Assembly (NCBI GenBank): GCA_028824685.1
Contig: JAPPCZ010000054.1
Coordinates: 1-53,421 of the forward strand
DNA: 53,421 nucleotides
Direction: 5' to 3'
From: Candidatus Poribacteria bacterium
GTDB taxonomy: Bacteria > Poribacteria > WGA-4E > WGA-3G
The notes below the pieces were generated by a model. It saw only the letters and a program-made list of their open reading frames with translations. It had not been told where the DNA came from and did no database searches. Shown here in pieces: positions 27,121 to 36,660 of this stretch. A program made the position numbers and the translations under genes. Within the stretch, counting starts at the first letter, position 1. Each line of letters begins with the position of its first letter.

Positions 27121-28122
27121 ATGAATGAAAGTTATCGTGTTGCAATTGTCGGTGCAACAGGGGCAGTTGGTAACACTATGTTAGAACTTTTAGAGGAACG
27201 TTCCTTTCCTGTTGGTAGTTTGAAGTTGTTGGCCTCACACAGGTCCGCAGGTGAAATCTTGACATTCAAAGGCGCACACATCGTCATTGAAGAGTTGACG
27301 CACGATTCATTTGAAGATGTAGACCTTGTTTTTTCATCCGCAGGCGCGTCTGTCAGCCGTGAATTCATCCCAACTGCAATAAAAAAGGGTGCTTTAGTTA
27401 TTGACAACACAAGTGCTTTTCGGATGGACGATGATACCCCGTTAGTTGTACCAGAAGTTAATATGAATGCCGCTTTAGAACACAACGGTCTCATAGCGAA
27501 TCCGAACTGCTCAACTATTCAGATGATGGTAGCACTCAAACCAATTTACGACGCTGTCGGGATCAAACGAATCGTTGTTTCCACTTACCAGAGCGTTTCC
27601 GGTAAAAGTGGACGAGCAGTGAACGAGTTGATTCTACAAACAACCGAGGCGTTAGAAGGTAAACCTATTACCCTTGACCGATTCCCCCATCAAATGGCGT
27701 TTAATGTTGCCTTCGATTGGCCCTTTACAGACTCAGGTGATAACGAAGAGGAACTAAAAATGGTCAACGAAACCCATAAAATTCTTTCCGATGATTCTAT
27801 TGGGGTTTCAGCAACAACTGTTCGTGTACCTGTGTTCTTCGCACACTCTGAATCCATTAACGTTGAAACACACGAGAAACTTACCCAAGTTGAAGCGCGC
27901 AAATGTCTCGCTGACGCGCCAGGTGTCCAGTTAATTGATGAACCGGATAATTATAAGTATCCGATGGCTATAGATGTGGCAGGAAAAGATGATGTATATG
28001 TCGGACGTATCCGTGAAGATTCATCAATCCAAAACGGCTTGAATTTGTGGGTTGTTGCTGACAATTTACGTAAAGGTGCCGCGTTGAATGCAATTCAAAT
28101 TGCAGAAGAACTCTTGCTGTAG
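27121..28122 (+). CDS. asd: Aspartate-semialdehyde dehydrogenase
   Basis: This 333-residue enzyme reduces aspartyl phosphate to aspartate semialdehyde, the branch point for lysine, threonine and methionine. The NADP-binding loop GATGAVGNTML is at about 11-21, and the catalytic Cys130 lies in NPNCSTIQ. QSVSGKSGRAVNEL and GRIREDSS are typical of the family. GAGGTAAAAATAAA precedes ATG. It heads a run of plus-strand genes with mtnK 32 bases downstream, which suggests shared regulation of methionine-related metabolism. Confidence 0.95.
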   Translation: MNESYRVAIVGATGAVGNTMLELLEERSFPVGSLKLLASHRSAGEILTFKGAHIVIEELTHDSFEDVDLVFSSAGASVSREFIPTAIKKGALVIDNTSAFRMDDDTPLVVPEVNMNAALEHNGLIANPNCSTIQMMVALKPIYDAVGIKRIVVSTYQSVSGKSGRAVNELILQTTEALEGKPITLDRFPHQMAFNVAFDWPFTDSGDNEEELKMVNETHKILSDDSIGVSATTVRVPVFFAHSESINVETHEKLTQVEARKCLADAPGVQLIDEPDNYKYPMAIDVAGKDDVYVGRIREDSSIQNGLNLWVVADNLRKGAALNAIQIAEELLL

Positions 28123-28154
28123 ATAGGACTTCTTGTCGGTACCCACAACAGAAG

Positions 28155-29291
28155 ATGGAACTAAGCAGAGAAACCATCCCCCAATATCTACGCCAACGTC
28201 AGGTTGAGATAGGTTTTTTTGATCCGGATACTGATTTGCATTTTGAGGAAATCGGAGACGGGAATCTCAACTTTGTCTATCGTGTTTTTAATACTGAACA
28301 ACCAGAACGTTCGCTCGTCTTGAAGCAGGCACCTCCTTATATTAAAATATTGGGACCTGACTATCCGTTGTCGCCTGATCGCTTGACTTTCGAATCCCTA
28401 TCACTTGGAATCTATAATCAGTTTGAGAGTGAGGCAGTCCCAACACAGTACTATTTTGACAGTAATGCAGCAGTAATAGTGATGGAGGATCTTCGCGGAT
28501 ACCGCCTATTGCGAGATAACCTCATTGCTGGACAGGTCAATCAGAAAATCCCTGAATTGATTGGGCAGTTTATGGGGAGTGTGCATAGCCAAACTTATGC
28601 CAAAAACCTTGACAGTGCTGCAGCAGATAAGTACCGAGAAGACTTTGCGAACACCGTCATGCAATCAATAACCGCAGACTACGTTTTTACACTGCCTTTT
28701 ATTGAACACGAAACAAATTTCTGGACAAAAGGGTTGGAATCTGAAGTTTTACGATTGAAAACAGATGACACTTTCTTGCAACAAGCGCAAAATCTAAAAA
28801 CGATTTTTCTTACTGCACAGCAAGGTCTAACACATGGCGACCTTCACACCGGAAGTATTATGGTAAAAAGCAATTCTGCCAAAGTCATTGATTCCGAATT
28901 TGCTTTCTACGGTCCCGTTGGATTTGACATTGGATTATATTGGGCAAACTATTTTTTATCCTATTTTTCACACACGGATAATTCCGATGTTCAGTCAGAA
29001 CTTAAAACTGCGATTGTTCAAACTTGGGACGCTTACACAACAGAATTTCAGATGGCTGATGAGGTGCAGAAAGTTCGGACTTTACAGCAGATTTTTTACG
29101 AATCTGTTGGGTTTGCAGGAATGGAAATGTTACGACGTATCATCGGGGCAGCACATGTCAAGGACATTGAAAGAATTGAAGATGTGCAACGAAAATTGCG
29201 GATAGAAACCGCTATACTTGAATTCGGTAGCACGCTTGTTAAACAACACCAAAATATCTCTACTATTGATGAGTTAATAGAATTATTGTAG
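28155..29291 (+). CDS. mtnK: S-methyl-5-thioribose kinase
   Basis: This 378-residue kinase phosphorylates methylthioribose in the methionine salvage pathway. Its choline-kinase-like motifs are EIGDGNLNFVYRV near the N-terminus, the catalytic loop LTHGDLHTGSI (about 225-235) and VIDSEFAFYGPVGFDIG with the metal-binding Asp. FESLSLGIY and the overall length fit MtnK. No strong ribosome binding site precedes ATG. The next enzyme, mtnA, is not in the window, so the rest of the pathway must lie elsewhere. Confidence 0.9.
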   Translation: MELSRETIPQYLRQRQVEIGFFDPDTDLHFEEIGDGNLNFVYRVFNTEQPERSLVLKQAPPYIKILGPDYPLSPDRLTFESLSLGIYNQFESEAVPTQYYFDSNAAVIVMEDLRGYRLLRDNLIAGQVNQKIPELIGQFMGSVHSQTYAKNLDSAAADKYREDFANTVMQSITADYVFTLPFIEHETNFWTKGLESEVLRLKTDDTFLQQAQNLKTIFLTAQQGLTHGDLHTGSIMVKSNSAKVIDSEFAFYGPVGFDIGLYWANYFLSYFSHTDNSDVQSELKTAIVQTWDAYTTEFQMADEVQKVRTLQQIFYESVGFAGMEMLRRIIGAAHVKDIERIEDVQRKLRIETAILEFGSTLVKQHQNISTIDELIELL

Positions 29292-29349
29292 GATGGCATT
29301 CTTTTATGGCAAATAAGCCCATTTACCTAAAATGATGCCTCAGGAGACT

Positions 29350-30216
29350 ATGAGAGACTATTACGAAATACTTGGCGTTAATCGGAACGCCTCTGCAGAA
29401 GAAATCAAAAAGGCATATCGCAAATTAGCAGTTAAATACCATCCCGATAAAAATCCTGGTGACAAAGCTGCTGAGGAAAAATTCAAAGAAGCGTCTAATG
29501 CCTATTCAGTGCTATCTGATCCTGAAAAGCGACGAGTCTATGATACGCGTGGGCATGCCGGGGTTCACGGTATGGGGTTTGAAGGTTACACTAATATGGA
29601 CGACATCTTCGCGAATCTCAATCTGAACGACATTTTTGGGCGGGCAGGCTACGGTGGTGGATTCGGTGATGCTTTCGGGGATGTGTTTGGTCCACAACGA
29701 CGAACAACCCGTACCTACCGTGGTCGTGACCACAGGATAAACCTTCCTATTTCTTTTGCTGATGCTGTACTTGGAACACAAAAAGAGGTTAGCGTCCAAG
29801 GAAAAGGCATAACTCTTAAAATTCCTCCCGGTATTAAAGATGGTCAAACATTACGGGTTCGTGGACATGGAGAATCTATCGGTGCGGGAACATCGGGAGA
29901 CCTATTGGTCAAAATCTCAGTACAACCGCATCCTACCATAACACGTGACGGACTTGACTTGGTGACGGATGCGAAAGTACCGATGACAACCGCAGCGTTA
30001 GGCGGCACTGTCCGAGTGCAAACCTTATCGGGAAACGTGGAGCTTAAAATCCCAGCAGGTGCACAACCCGGACAACAGTTACGCTTGCGTGGGCAAGGAA
30101 TAGTAGACCCATCTGGACGAAACGGCGATTTGCGAGTGCGCATTGTTGTGGAAATCCCTAAATCACTGTCCCGCAAACAGAAGGATTTATTGAAACAACT
30201 CGCAAAGACGTTATGA
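29350..30216 (+). CDS. cbpA: CbpA-type DnaJ co-chaperone
   Basis: This 288-residue protein has an N-terminal J domain with HPD at 31-33 ([10 protein letters not shown]), a Gly/Phe-rich linker ([15 protein letters not shown]) and the two C-terminal beta-barrel substrate-binding domains ([19 protein letters not shown], then [16 protein letters not shown]). It lacks the zinc-finger Cys repeats of DnaJ, so it is the CbpA/DnaJ type II class. It would deliver clients to DnaK. CAGGAGACT before the ATG at 29350 sets the start; an ATG at 29332 is in frame but has no such site. Confidence 0.92.
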   Translation: MRDYYEILGVNRNASAEEIKKAYRKLAVKYHPDKNPGDKAAEEKFKEASNAYSVLSDPEKRRVYDTRGHAGVHGMGFEGYTNMDDIFANLNLNDIFGRAGYGGGFGDAFGDVFGPQRRTTRTYRGRDHRINLPISFADAVLGTQKEVSVQGKGITLKIPPGIKDGQTLRVRGHGESIGAGTSGDLLVKISVQPHPTITRDGLDLVTDAKVPMTTAALGGTVRVQTLSGNVELKIPAGAQPGQQLRLRGQGIVDPSGRNGDLRVRIVVEIPKSLSRKQKDLLKQLAKTL

Positions 30217-30219
30217 AAA

Positions 30220-30624
30220 GTGAACTTTCTGAACCTGATGAAACCACCAGAGGAGATGGATTCTGACCAGTGGTTACGAGAATGTGTTGAGGTCGCGCAA
30301 ACTATCCCAATAGACGAGATAAATAAATCAGACTATCTTGCCTCCATGGCTATTTTGAGTGACGTGGTATTTGATTTTCAAGACATTCGTAGAATTATAT
30401 CAGAGGAAACCATGCACGAATCATCTGTTATCCAATACTTTGAAAGAAAATTTGCTATTGAATTGCTTTTTGATGTATTAGAGGTGCGCTTTCAACCTGA
30501 CAACGTGCAAACGTTGAAACCTATAATCGAAAGCATTGAGGAATTGCAAATGATCAAGCAATTACATCACGAGGCACTTCAAGTATCAAACCTTGATGAA
30601 TTCAGGCGAATCTTGGCATCATAA
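30220..30624 (+). CDS. Hypothetical protein resembling the C-terminal part of Rpn/DUF4351-type proteins
   Basis: This 134-residue acidic helical protein starts at GTG, 4 bases after the cbpA stop; ATGs at 30238 and 30256 are alternatives. The segment FAIELLFDVLEVRFQPDN followed by a helix and LQVSNLDEFRRIL looks like the tails of Rpn-family nuclease-related proteins, which bear DUF4351-like helices. No nuclease core is present, so it may be a remnant or a stand-alone helper. Position suggests co-transcription with cbpA. Low certainty on function. Confidence 0.5.
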   Translation: MNFLNLMKPPEEMDSDQWLRECVEVAQTIPIDEINKSDYLASMAILSDVVFDFQDIRRIISEETMHESSVIQYFERKFAIELLFDVLEVRFQPDNVQTLKPIIESIEELQMIKQLHHEALQVSNLDEFRRILAS

Positions 30625-30736
30625 GGGAATTCAGCCTTATATCACAGAAGGTTTACTATAACAACCCACAAAGACACTATCAAACAAAGTATAGTTAATG
30701 CACTTAATTCTGCCTCATAAAATGTAAGGAGAACTA

Positions 30737-31924
30737 ATGATTTCACTATCACAACGAAGTCAAAACGTAACACCATCATCAACCTTAGCCATCACAGCAA
30801 AAATAAACGCAATGATTGCAGATGGCGTAGATGTCGTCAAATTCGGAGCAGGCGAACCCGATTTTGATACACCCGACTATATCAAAGCCGCCGCAATCAC
30901 TGCCCTTGATGCAGGCTTTACCAAATACACACCCGTCCCCGGTATTCCCGAACTGCGAGAAGCAATCGTGGATAAATTCAAGAATGACAACGGCCTGGAT
31001 TATACAACATCCCAAGTCATCGTTTCGTGCGGAGCAAAACATACCCTCTACAACATCATGCAAGCAATCTGTGATCCAGACGATGAAGTTATCTTTGCTG
31101 CGCCCTATTGGGTGAGTTATCCACAACAAATTAAGTTGGCAGGTGCTACCCCGCGCGTCATTGAAACCACTGCCGAACAGAACTTCTGCATGCAACCCGA
31201 TCAGGTGGAAGCAGCAATAACATCAAAAACAAAAGCAATTCTCATCAATAGTCCGAGCAATCCCACCGGTACTACTTATGATCTGGAAACCCTCAAGCAG
31301 ATAACAGCACTTGCAGTCGAAAATCAGGTCTACCTCATCTCCGATGAAATCTATGAAGCACTGCTATACGACGGTGCAACACATCAAAGTCCTGCGTCAT
31401 TCAACGAAGAGACGAAAGCAATTACTTTTGTTGTCAATGGGGTATCCAAAGCCTATTCTATGACAGGCTGGCGTATCGGATATACCGCAGGCCCAGAGGA
31501 CGCGATTTCAGCAATGTCCCGCATTCAGTCACACAGCACTTCAAATCCGACCTCCATTGCGCAGAAAGCCGCTGTCGCAGCACTCAACGAACCGCAAGAT
31601 GCCGTTGAAGAGATGTGTAAAGCATTTGAAGAACGTCGCGATGTTATCTGTCAACGTTTTGATGAGATTGATGGTGTCAGTTATGTCAAACCACAAGGTG
31701 CGTTCTATATCTTCCCCGATTTCTCTGAACACTACGGCAGAACACTTGATGGTAAAAAGATTGAAGGGTCAATGGATATAACCGATTATTTACTCGGTTC
31801 AGCGGGTGTTGGCGTGGTGCCAGGAGACGGATTCGGTGCGGATAACAATTTGCGGCTCTCCTTCGCTACCTCTTTGACAGAGATAAATCGTGGATTAGAT
31901 CGGATCAAAAAAGCGTTGGAATAA
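30737..31924 (+). CDS. Class I/II pyridoxal-phosphate aminotransferase (aspartate aminotransferase type Ib)
   Basis: This 395-residue enzyme has SPSNPTG, the PLP Asp in YLISDEIYEAL, the PLP Lys238 in VSKAYSMTGWRIGY and the substrate Arg in NNLRLSFA. It would transfer the amino group between aspartate and 2-oxoglutarate; relatives can also run the last step of methionine salvage. The downstream position after asd and mtnK makes that second role plausible but not shown. AAGGAGAACTA precedes ATG. A 112-base gap separates it from the previous gene. Confidence 0.92.
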   Translation: MISLSQRSQNVTPSSTLAITAKINAMIADGVDVVKFGAGEPDFDTPDYIKAAAITALDAGFTKYTPVPGIPELREAIVDKFKNDNGLDYTTSQVIVSCGAKHTLYNIMQAICDPDDEVIFAAPYWVSYPQQIKLAGATPRVIETTAEQNFCMQPDQVEAAITSKTKAILINSPSNPTGTTYDLETLKQITALAVENQVYLISDEIYEALLYDGATHQSPASFNEETKAITFVVNGVSKAYSMTGWRIGYTAGPEDAISAMSRIQSHSTSNPTSIAQKAAVAALNEPQDAVEEMCKAFEERRDVICQRFDEIDGVSYVKPQGAFYIFPDFSEHYGRTLDGKKIEGSMDITDYLLGSAGVGVVPGDGFGADNNLRLSFATSLTEINRGLDRIKKALE

Positions 31925-32003
31925 AGTTATCCTTTCTTGTGGAAAAGCTTTGTAAGTCCGATTACTGTCTGAATCACGGATTATGCCGATTACGCCAAAT
32001 CAA

Positions 32004-32030
32004 CGCCAAATGCGCGCATGGCATTTGGCG
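32004..32030 (+). terminator. Hairpin after the aminotransferase gene
   Basis: CGCCAAATGC pairs perfectly with GCATTTGGCG around a 7-base loop and is followed by GATTTTAA. It could end the aminotransferase transcript, 80 bases after its stop. It also belongs to the dispersed AATGC hairpin family. Confidence 0.5.
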
Positions 32031-32120
32031 GATTTTAAGAATATCACCGTTCGTAGCCGCACAATTCATTGCCAAATTACCCAAATGCCTCTATGAACAT
32101 AAAATAAAGGAGATACTATC

Positions 32121-33830
32121 GTGACACAACCTAATCTTGTCTTCGTTATCACCGACGACCAGGGCTACGGCGATTTGGGATGCACCGGAAACCCGGTCAT
32201 CAATACCCCGAATTTAGATGCACTTGCAGGAGAGAGTGTCCAACTACGGAACCTGCATGTCGGTCCTACCTGTTCCCCAACGCGCGCAGGCATCATGACC
32301 GGACGCTACTGCAACTCAACAGGTGTGTGGCATACCATCGGGGGCAGATCACTTCTCCGCAGCGACGAGGTCACGATGGCAGATATCTTCAGACGCAACG
32401 GCTATAAAACTGGCATGTTCGGCAAATGGCATCTTGGCGATAACTATCCGTTCCGTCCGCACGACCGTGGCTTTGAAGAAGCACTCTACCACGGAGGAGG
32501 TGGTATCAGTCAAACTCCCGATTATTGGGGTAACGACTATTTTGATGATACCTATTTTAGCAACGGTTCTGAACAACCCTTTGAAGGTTATTGCACGGAT
32601 GTTTGGTTTCAAGAAGGGATGAAGTTTATTGAAAGGAATCAGAACCGTCCATTTTTCTGCTATATCCCGACCAATGCTCCACACGGTCCCTTCCGTGTCC
32701 CTGATGCCTATAGTGAGGTATACCGTCGAAAAGGTGAGCCAGAATCACGCGCATGTTTTTACGGCATGATTACCAACATAGACGACAACATGGCACGACT
32801 CCGACACCACCTCAAAGTATTAGGTCTTGAGGAAAACACCATCCTAATCTTCATGACTGATAACGGCTCTGCAAATGGCTGCGACTTAGATGGACAGCAG
32901 TTTGTCAAATCAGGATACAATGCTGGGATGCGTGGTAAGAAAGGATCGCCTTATGAAGGTGGACATCGTGTCCCGCTCTTTATGCACTGGCCCAACGGAG
33001 GTTTCTCACAAAAGAAAGAGGTAGATGAACTCACGGCAAACATTGACCTACTACCAACGCTAATTGACCTCTGCGATTTAGAAGTGTCCGAGACCTCCCG
33101 TTTTCACGGCACCAGCATTACACCGTTATTGCAAGATGAATCGGTGGAATGGGAAGATCGCGTAGTTGTTACAGATTCACAACGTATTGAAAATCCGATT
33201 AAGTGGAGACAGAGTGCCACAATGTCACAAAGATGGCGACTCATCAATGGCACAGAACTTTACGACATCCAAGCAGACCCCGAACAACGTGAGGACATCG
33301 CTGCTGACCATCCTGAAGTTGTAGCGGAACTACGCGAGCATTATGAGACGTGGTGGACATTGGTTTCAGAACGGTTTGATGAAGAGTGTCCAATTGTCGT
33401 TGGCACTCAAAACGAGCAACTTGCATGTATAACGACACATGATTGGCACGGTAGTGGAAATGCTTGGAATCAAGGGTCTATACGCAACGGGATGGAATGC
33501 AACGGGTATTGGGCAATTGAGATTCCTGAAGATGGTAAGTATAGTTTTGAGTTGCGCCGCTGGCCCCGTGAGGAAAACAGAGCCATCACAGAAGGAATTC
33601 CCGGTGAGAAAATTGACCTTTACAACGGTGGACGCGCATTAGATTTGAAAACAGCACAAATCCGTATTGGTGAACAGTCAGCAACGCAGGCTATCGATTC
33701 TGATGCAGTCGGCGTAACCTTTACGTTCAATCTCAAAGCAGGGCAAACACGCCTTCACACGCAGTTCGCTGATGAAACAGAAGAATTGACGCTCGGTGCC
33801 TATTATGTCTATGTAAAACAGGTGATTTAA
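32121..33830 (+). CDS. Type I sulfatase (formylglycine-dependent)
   Basis: This 569-residue enzyme has an N-terminal metal site (VFVITDDQGYGDLG) and the CxPxR motif CSPTRAGIMTGRY, with Cys51 as the formylglycine precursor. GKWHLGD and the second metal-binding pair (FMTDNGSANG) follow. It would hydrolyse sulfate esters, most likely on sulfated carbohydrates. About 130 residues at the C-terminus form a beta-rich extra domain. It starts at GTG after AAGGAGATACTATC and shows no signal peptide, which is unusual for a sulfatase acting on external polymers. No maturase is encoded nearby. Confidence 0.93.
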   Translation: MTQPNLVFVITDDQGYGDLGCTGNPVINTPNLDALAGESVQLRNLHVGPTCSPTRAGIMTGRYCNSTGVWHTIGGRSLLRSDEVTMADIFRRNGYKTGMFGKWHLGDNYPFRPHDRGFEEALYHGGGGISQTPDYWGNDYFDDTYFSNGSEQPFEGYCTDVWFQEGMKFIERNQNRPFFCYIPTNAPHGPFRVPDAYSEVYRRKGEPESRACFYGMITNIDDNMARLRHHLKVLGLEENTILIFMTDNGSANGCDLDGQQFVKSGYNAGMRGKKGSPYEGGHRVPLFMHWPNGGFSQKKEVDELTANIDLLPTLIDLCDLEVSETSRFHGTSITPLLQDESVEWEDRVVVTDSQRIENPIKWRQSATMSQRWRLINGTELYDIQADPEQREDIAADHPEVVAELREHYETWWTLVSERFDEECPIVVGTQNEQLACITTHDWHGSGNAWNQGSIRNGMECNGYWAIEIPEDGKYSFELRRWPREENRAITEGIPGEKIDLYNGGRALDLKTAQIRIGEQSATQAIDSDAVGVTFTFNLKAGQTRLHTQFADETEELTLGAYYVYVKQVI

Positions 33831-33896
33831 GATATAAGTTCCGCTAAACTTCATGGGACAGCACCTAATGTCCTATAATTCCTCTCTTTCAACTTC

Positions 33897-33918
33897 GCCT
33901 GCACAAAATTGTGCAGGC
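33897..33918 (+). terminator. Hairpin downstream of the sulfatase gene
   Basis: GCCTGCACAA and TTGTGCAGGC flank AA, 67 bases after the sulfatase stop. There is no T-run, so terminator function is only possible. Confidence 0.35.
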
Positions 33919-34053
33919 ATCTCCTCCTACTTGTTCCTTTTCGGGCAATTCAAACCTTGATATACTAAGTTTATCAATATATTTAGCGTATTGACACTGG
34001 CACAGAAATTGCTCAATACGGTTAATAGCAAATTATAAAATCTATAATTCTAC

Positions 34054-34173
34054 TTATACCATTTCTAAAAATAGTTTCTCATTAGCAAAAAACGTGTTAG
34101 TAGTCGCGCAATTCATGGCGCTTCTTACATTTTCTTTTAAAAGAGAAAACAATTCATAGACTTGGTATTATAA
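34054..34173. repeat. MITE-like element, 120 bp
   Basis: The left end TTATACCATTTCTA and the inverted right end TTATAATACCAAGTCTA are related to the ends at 25921 and 53327. The centre carries the TAGTCGCGCAATTCATGGCG motif seen in other intergenic regions. Non-coding. Confidence 0.5.
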
Positions 34174-34264
34174 AGGTAGGCGCGTTTTGTAAACGCGCTG
34201 ATTAAAATCATCCATTATAAATCTACTTTAGTTTAGGTCTATCCACAACCAAAGGAGTTACCTG

Positions 34265-34636
34265 ATGAAAGTATTAAACCTTCTGACAGTCACCATGAAC
34301 ATTTTACTGGCAGGTTGCGCAACATACATTCCTATAGAAAACAAATACAAATTGGAAAATGCCCCATCAGTGCGACGAGGCATGGATGTGTATAAAGGAC
34401 GACACATTTCAGAAGTAATCCAAAGATGGGGACAACCTCATAAGATCGTTGAGCAAAGTTCAGGTGGGGAGATTTATACTTGGAAGTTTAACGCACCTAT
34501 TACAACCTTTCCCGATGGACGCCTGCGTGGAAGAAAAGGCACGATACAACCGATCATAAACCTTTATACACATCAAGACGGCATAGTATATCACTGGACT
34601 TCAGATGTAGGAACACGAGTAGTAAGACCTCGGTAA
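34265..34636 (+). CDS. Small lipoprotein with a BamE/SmpA-like domain
   Basis: This 123-residue protein has a signal sequence ending in the lipobox LLAGC, so Cys18 would be lipidated and the protein anchored in a membrane. The body (VYKGRHISEVIQRWGQPHKI, then YTWKF) has the helix-helix-turn GxP pattern of the SmpA/BamE fold, with a basic C-terminal part. BamE helps assemble outer-membrane proteins; this short relative may only share the fold. AAAGGAG precedes ATG. Stand-alone gene. Confidence 0.65.
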   Translation: MKVLNLLTVTMNILLAGCATYIPIENKYKLENAPSVRRGMDVYKGRHISEVIQRWGQPHKIVEQSSGGEIYTWKFNAPITTFPDGRLRGRKGTIQPIINLYTHQDGIVYHWTSDVGTRVVRPR

Positions 34637-34702
34637 TGAATGATACCTCATAACAAACAAGGTTCACTAAATCATCACCAAGGCTATACGCTACGATAAG
34701 TT

Positions 34703-35455
34703 TTACCGATGCTTCAGTTTACCCCATAGCACAGGGAGTTTATCCGAAGGTTCTACCGCAAGAGCAGTCTGGTGAATACCGTCATTCATTATATTCTGAA
34801 TCTCTTCTTTAGATAAGGCATCGTTGAAGAGACCGACTTCATCCATTATACATGCCGATAGAAAACCAGTTCCTCTATCAGTCGCAAGCCATGCGGTCTG
34901 ATCTTGATCTTGGAGTTGAAACTTCGGCACTGCTTGTGAGATTTTTTCTTCACCATCTACGTAGATTTTCGCCGTGTTGCCATCATAGACGTTAGCAACA
35001 TGATACCATGTTCCCGCTTTGACGCTAACACCACTGCCAATGTTCCAATTATTAGTCCAACTTCGGAGAAAATTACTACCATCTTTGTATGGGACATAGC
35101 GATTACCGCTCTGATCCCATATAGAGAAATAGTTCTGCTGTCCACCAACATTGGTAAACTGAAGCCACAAAATAAAACTCATTTTATCCAGAATGGTTCC
35201 TTTTCCTATAGGAATAGTGACAGTTCCACCCTTCTTAATACTTAGTGCCCCGTTAACTTTCCCATCAACCCAATTGGATTGTGCAGCGGTGCCTTTCTTC
35301 TCATTTCCAGACGCATCTTTAACGTCATCACCCTTACCTTCGTCAAGTAACCATATCCCGACAATCTTCTCAGGATCAATCTGTGCATCGCTAACACAAA
35401 TAAACACGCCTAATGTTAGCATCGCACAAAGGAATGTAATAACCTTAATATACAT
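34703..35455 (-). CDS. Secreted LamG/concanavalin-like domain protein
   Basis: This 250-residue protein has a signal peptide (about 1-24) and a single LamG-like jelly roll. Landmarks are IVGIWLLDEGKGDDVKDASG at the start, FILWLQFT, GTWYHVANVYDG, AKIYVDGE and the closing IMDEVGLFNDALSKEEI. Such domains bind carbohydrate or protein ligands on the cell surface; no catalytic motif is present. AAGGAGTAAGAC directly precedes ATG. It is convergent with the lipoprotein gene and divergent from the MocA-type gene at 35620. Confidence 0.85.
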   Translation of the reverse strand: MYIKVITFLCAMLTLGVFICVSDAQIDPEKIVGIWLLDEGKGDDVKDASGNEKKGTAAQSNWVDGKVNGALSIKKGGTVTIPIGKGTILDKMSFILWLQFTNVGGQQNYFSIWDQSGNRYVPYKDGSNFLRSWTNNWNIGSGVSVKAGTWYHVANVYDGNTAKIYVDGEEKISQAVPKFQLQDQDQTAWLATDRGTGFLSACIMDEVGLFNDALSKEEIQNIMNDGIHQTALAVEPSDKLPVLWGKLKHR

Positions 35456-35619
35456 GTCTTACTCCTTGTTTGAAAATAGTGGTTTAATTATATGTTGTTT
35501 TTGCAGTTTAAGCAAATTAATCGGATGTCAATTTGCTTTTAATGTGTATTCTGCATATAATAGCAATGCAATGACAGGAAAAATTTAGAAAATACGGAAT
35601 TATATCAAAGGAGAATAAG

Positions 35620-36660
35620 ATGTATAAATGTGCAATTTTAGGGTGTCGAGGACGCGCACGTGCCCATGCCCGAGCGTATGATAATGTTAAAGGCGGGAAA
35701 CTCTCCGCTATCTGTGATATGAAGGAAGACTTACTGAACGAATTCGGTGACGAATTTGATATAGATACCCGCTATACTGACCTTGATGAAATGCTCTCAA
35801 AAGAAAAACCCGATCTGTTACATATCGTGACTGCCCCAGTGATGCGCGGCACCAATGAACGGATTCGGTACCCGCTGCTGAATCAAGCATCCGAGCATGG
35901 TGTGCCTGCAGTGGTTATTGAAAAACCTATCGCTGTTGAGAGCGAAGATTGGCGGCAAATCTATGAACTCTCCAAACGCACCAAAACAAAAATTGCTATC
36001 AATACACAACTTAACTTTCATCCCAAAAACCTTGAACTAAAACGGGATGTTGCAGAAGGCAAAATAGGTGCGATCAAATTTATTGAGGCAAGCGCACGTA
36101 ATCCACCTGTAGACCAAGCACCACACGTACTGCAGTTAGTCTCCTCCTATATTGACAATTCTCAACCGGTGAAAGTAATGGGACAGATCGCAGGTGCTGG
36201 TAATTTGGATGGAGCACAACCTTCACCCGCGAACGCTACAGGATTAGTTACCTACGAAAACGGTGTGCAAGCTTCAGTAGCCTTCGGACCGGAGATGGCG
36301 CCACGTGTGAGCGAAGGAACCGGGAATAATCAACACAAACGCGTCTGTGTTTTTGGTGAAAAAGGGTTTGTCCACTGGCGTTTCAGTAGTTGGGAGCGTT
36401 ACACGCCAGCAGGTGGTTATGAAGGTGGTAGTCTCGGTTACGGTGGCGAAAATGCAGTTTCACAAACCAATTTGACTGAGGCAATGTTTGAATGGCTTGA
36501 CGATGACAACAAGGTTCACCCGACAAATCTACCACAATCCCTTGCGGAATTCAATCTACTCCTCGGTATCTATTACAGTGGTTTGACTAACACCGTTATT
36601 GAATTGCCTTTTGATCCACCAGATGGGTTAATGGATATGTTCAGAGAACAGCTTAAATAG
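35620..36660 (+). CDS. GFO/IDH/MocA family oxidoreductase
   Basis: This 346-residue protein has an N-terminal Rossmann motif (CAILGCRGRARAHA), the EKP motif with Lys102 (VIEKPIAVES) and the C-terminal alpha/beta domain (VASFGP-like AFGPEM, GEKGFVHW). It would act with NAD(P) on a sugar or inositol derivative. It is only distantly similar to the other MocA protein at 4172-5260, so the two are not recent copies. CAAAGGAGAATAAG precedes ATG. It stands alone; the substrate is unknown. Confidence 0.85.
   Translation: MYKCAILGCRGRARAHARAYDNVKGGKLSAICDMKEDLLNEFGDEFDIDTRYTDLDEMLSKEKPDLLHIVTAPVMRGTNERIRYPLLNQASEHGVPAVVIEKPIAVESEDWRQIYELSKRTKTKIAINTQLNFHPKNLELKRDVAEGKIGAIKFIEASARNPPVDQAPHVLQLVSSYIDNSQPVKVMGQIAGAGNLDGAQPSPANATGLVTYENGVQASVAFGPEMAPRVSEGTGNNQHKRVCVFGEKGFVHWRFSSWERYTPAGGYEGGSLGYGGENAVSQTNLTEAMFEWLDDDNKVHPTNLPQSLAEFNLLLGIYYSGLTNTVIELPFDPPDGLMDMFREQLK

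Larger units (their letters stand above)
33831..34264. other. Gene-free region with hairpins and a repeat element
   Basis: This 434-base stretch contains a perfect 10-bp hairpin at 33897-33918 (GCCTGCACAA and its complement), the repeat element at 34054-34173 and a GCGCGTTT hairpin at 34180-34198. No supported open frame. Confidence 0.6.
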
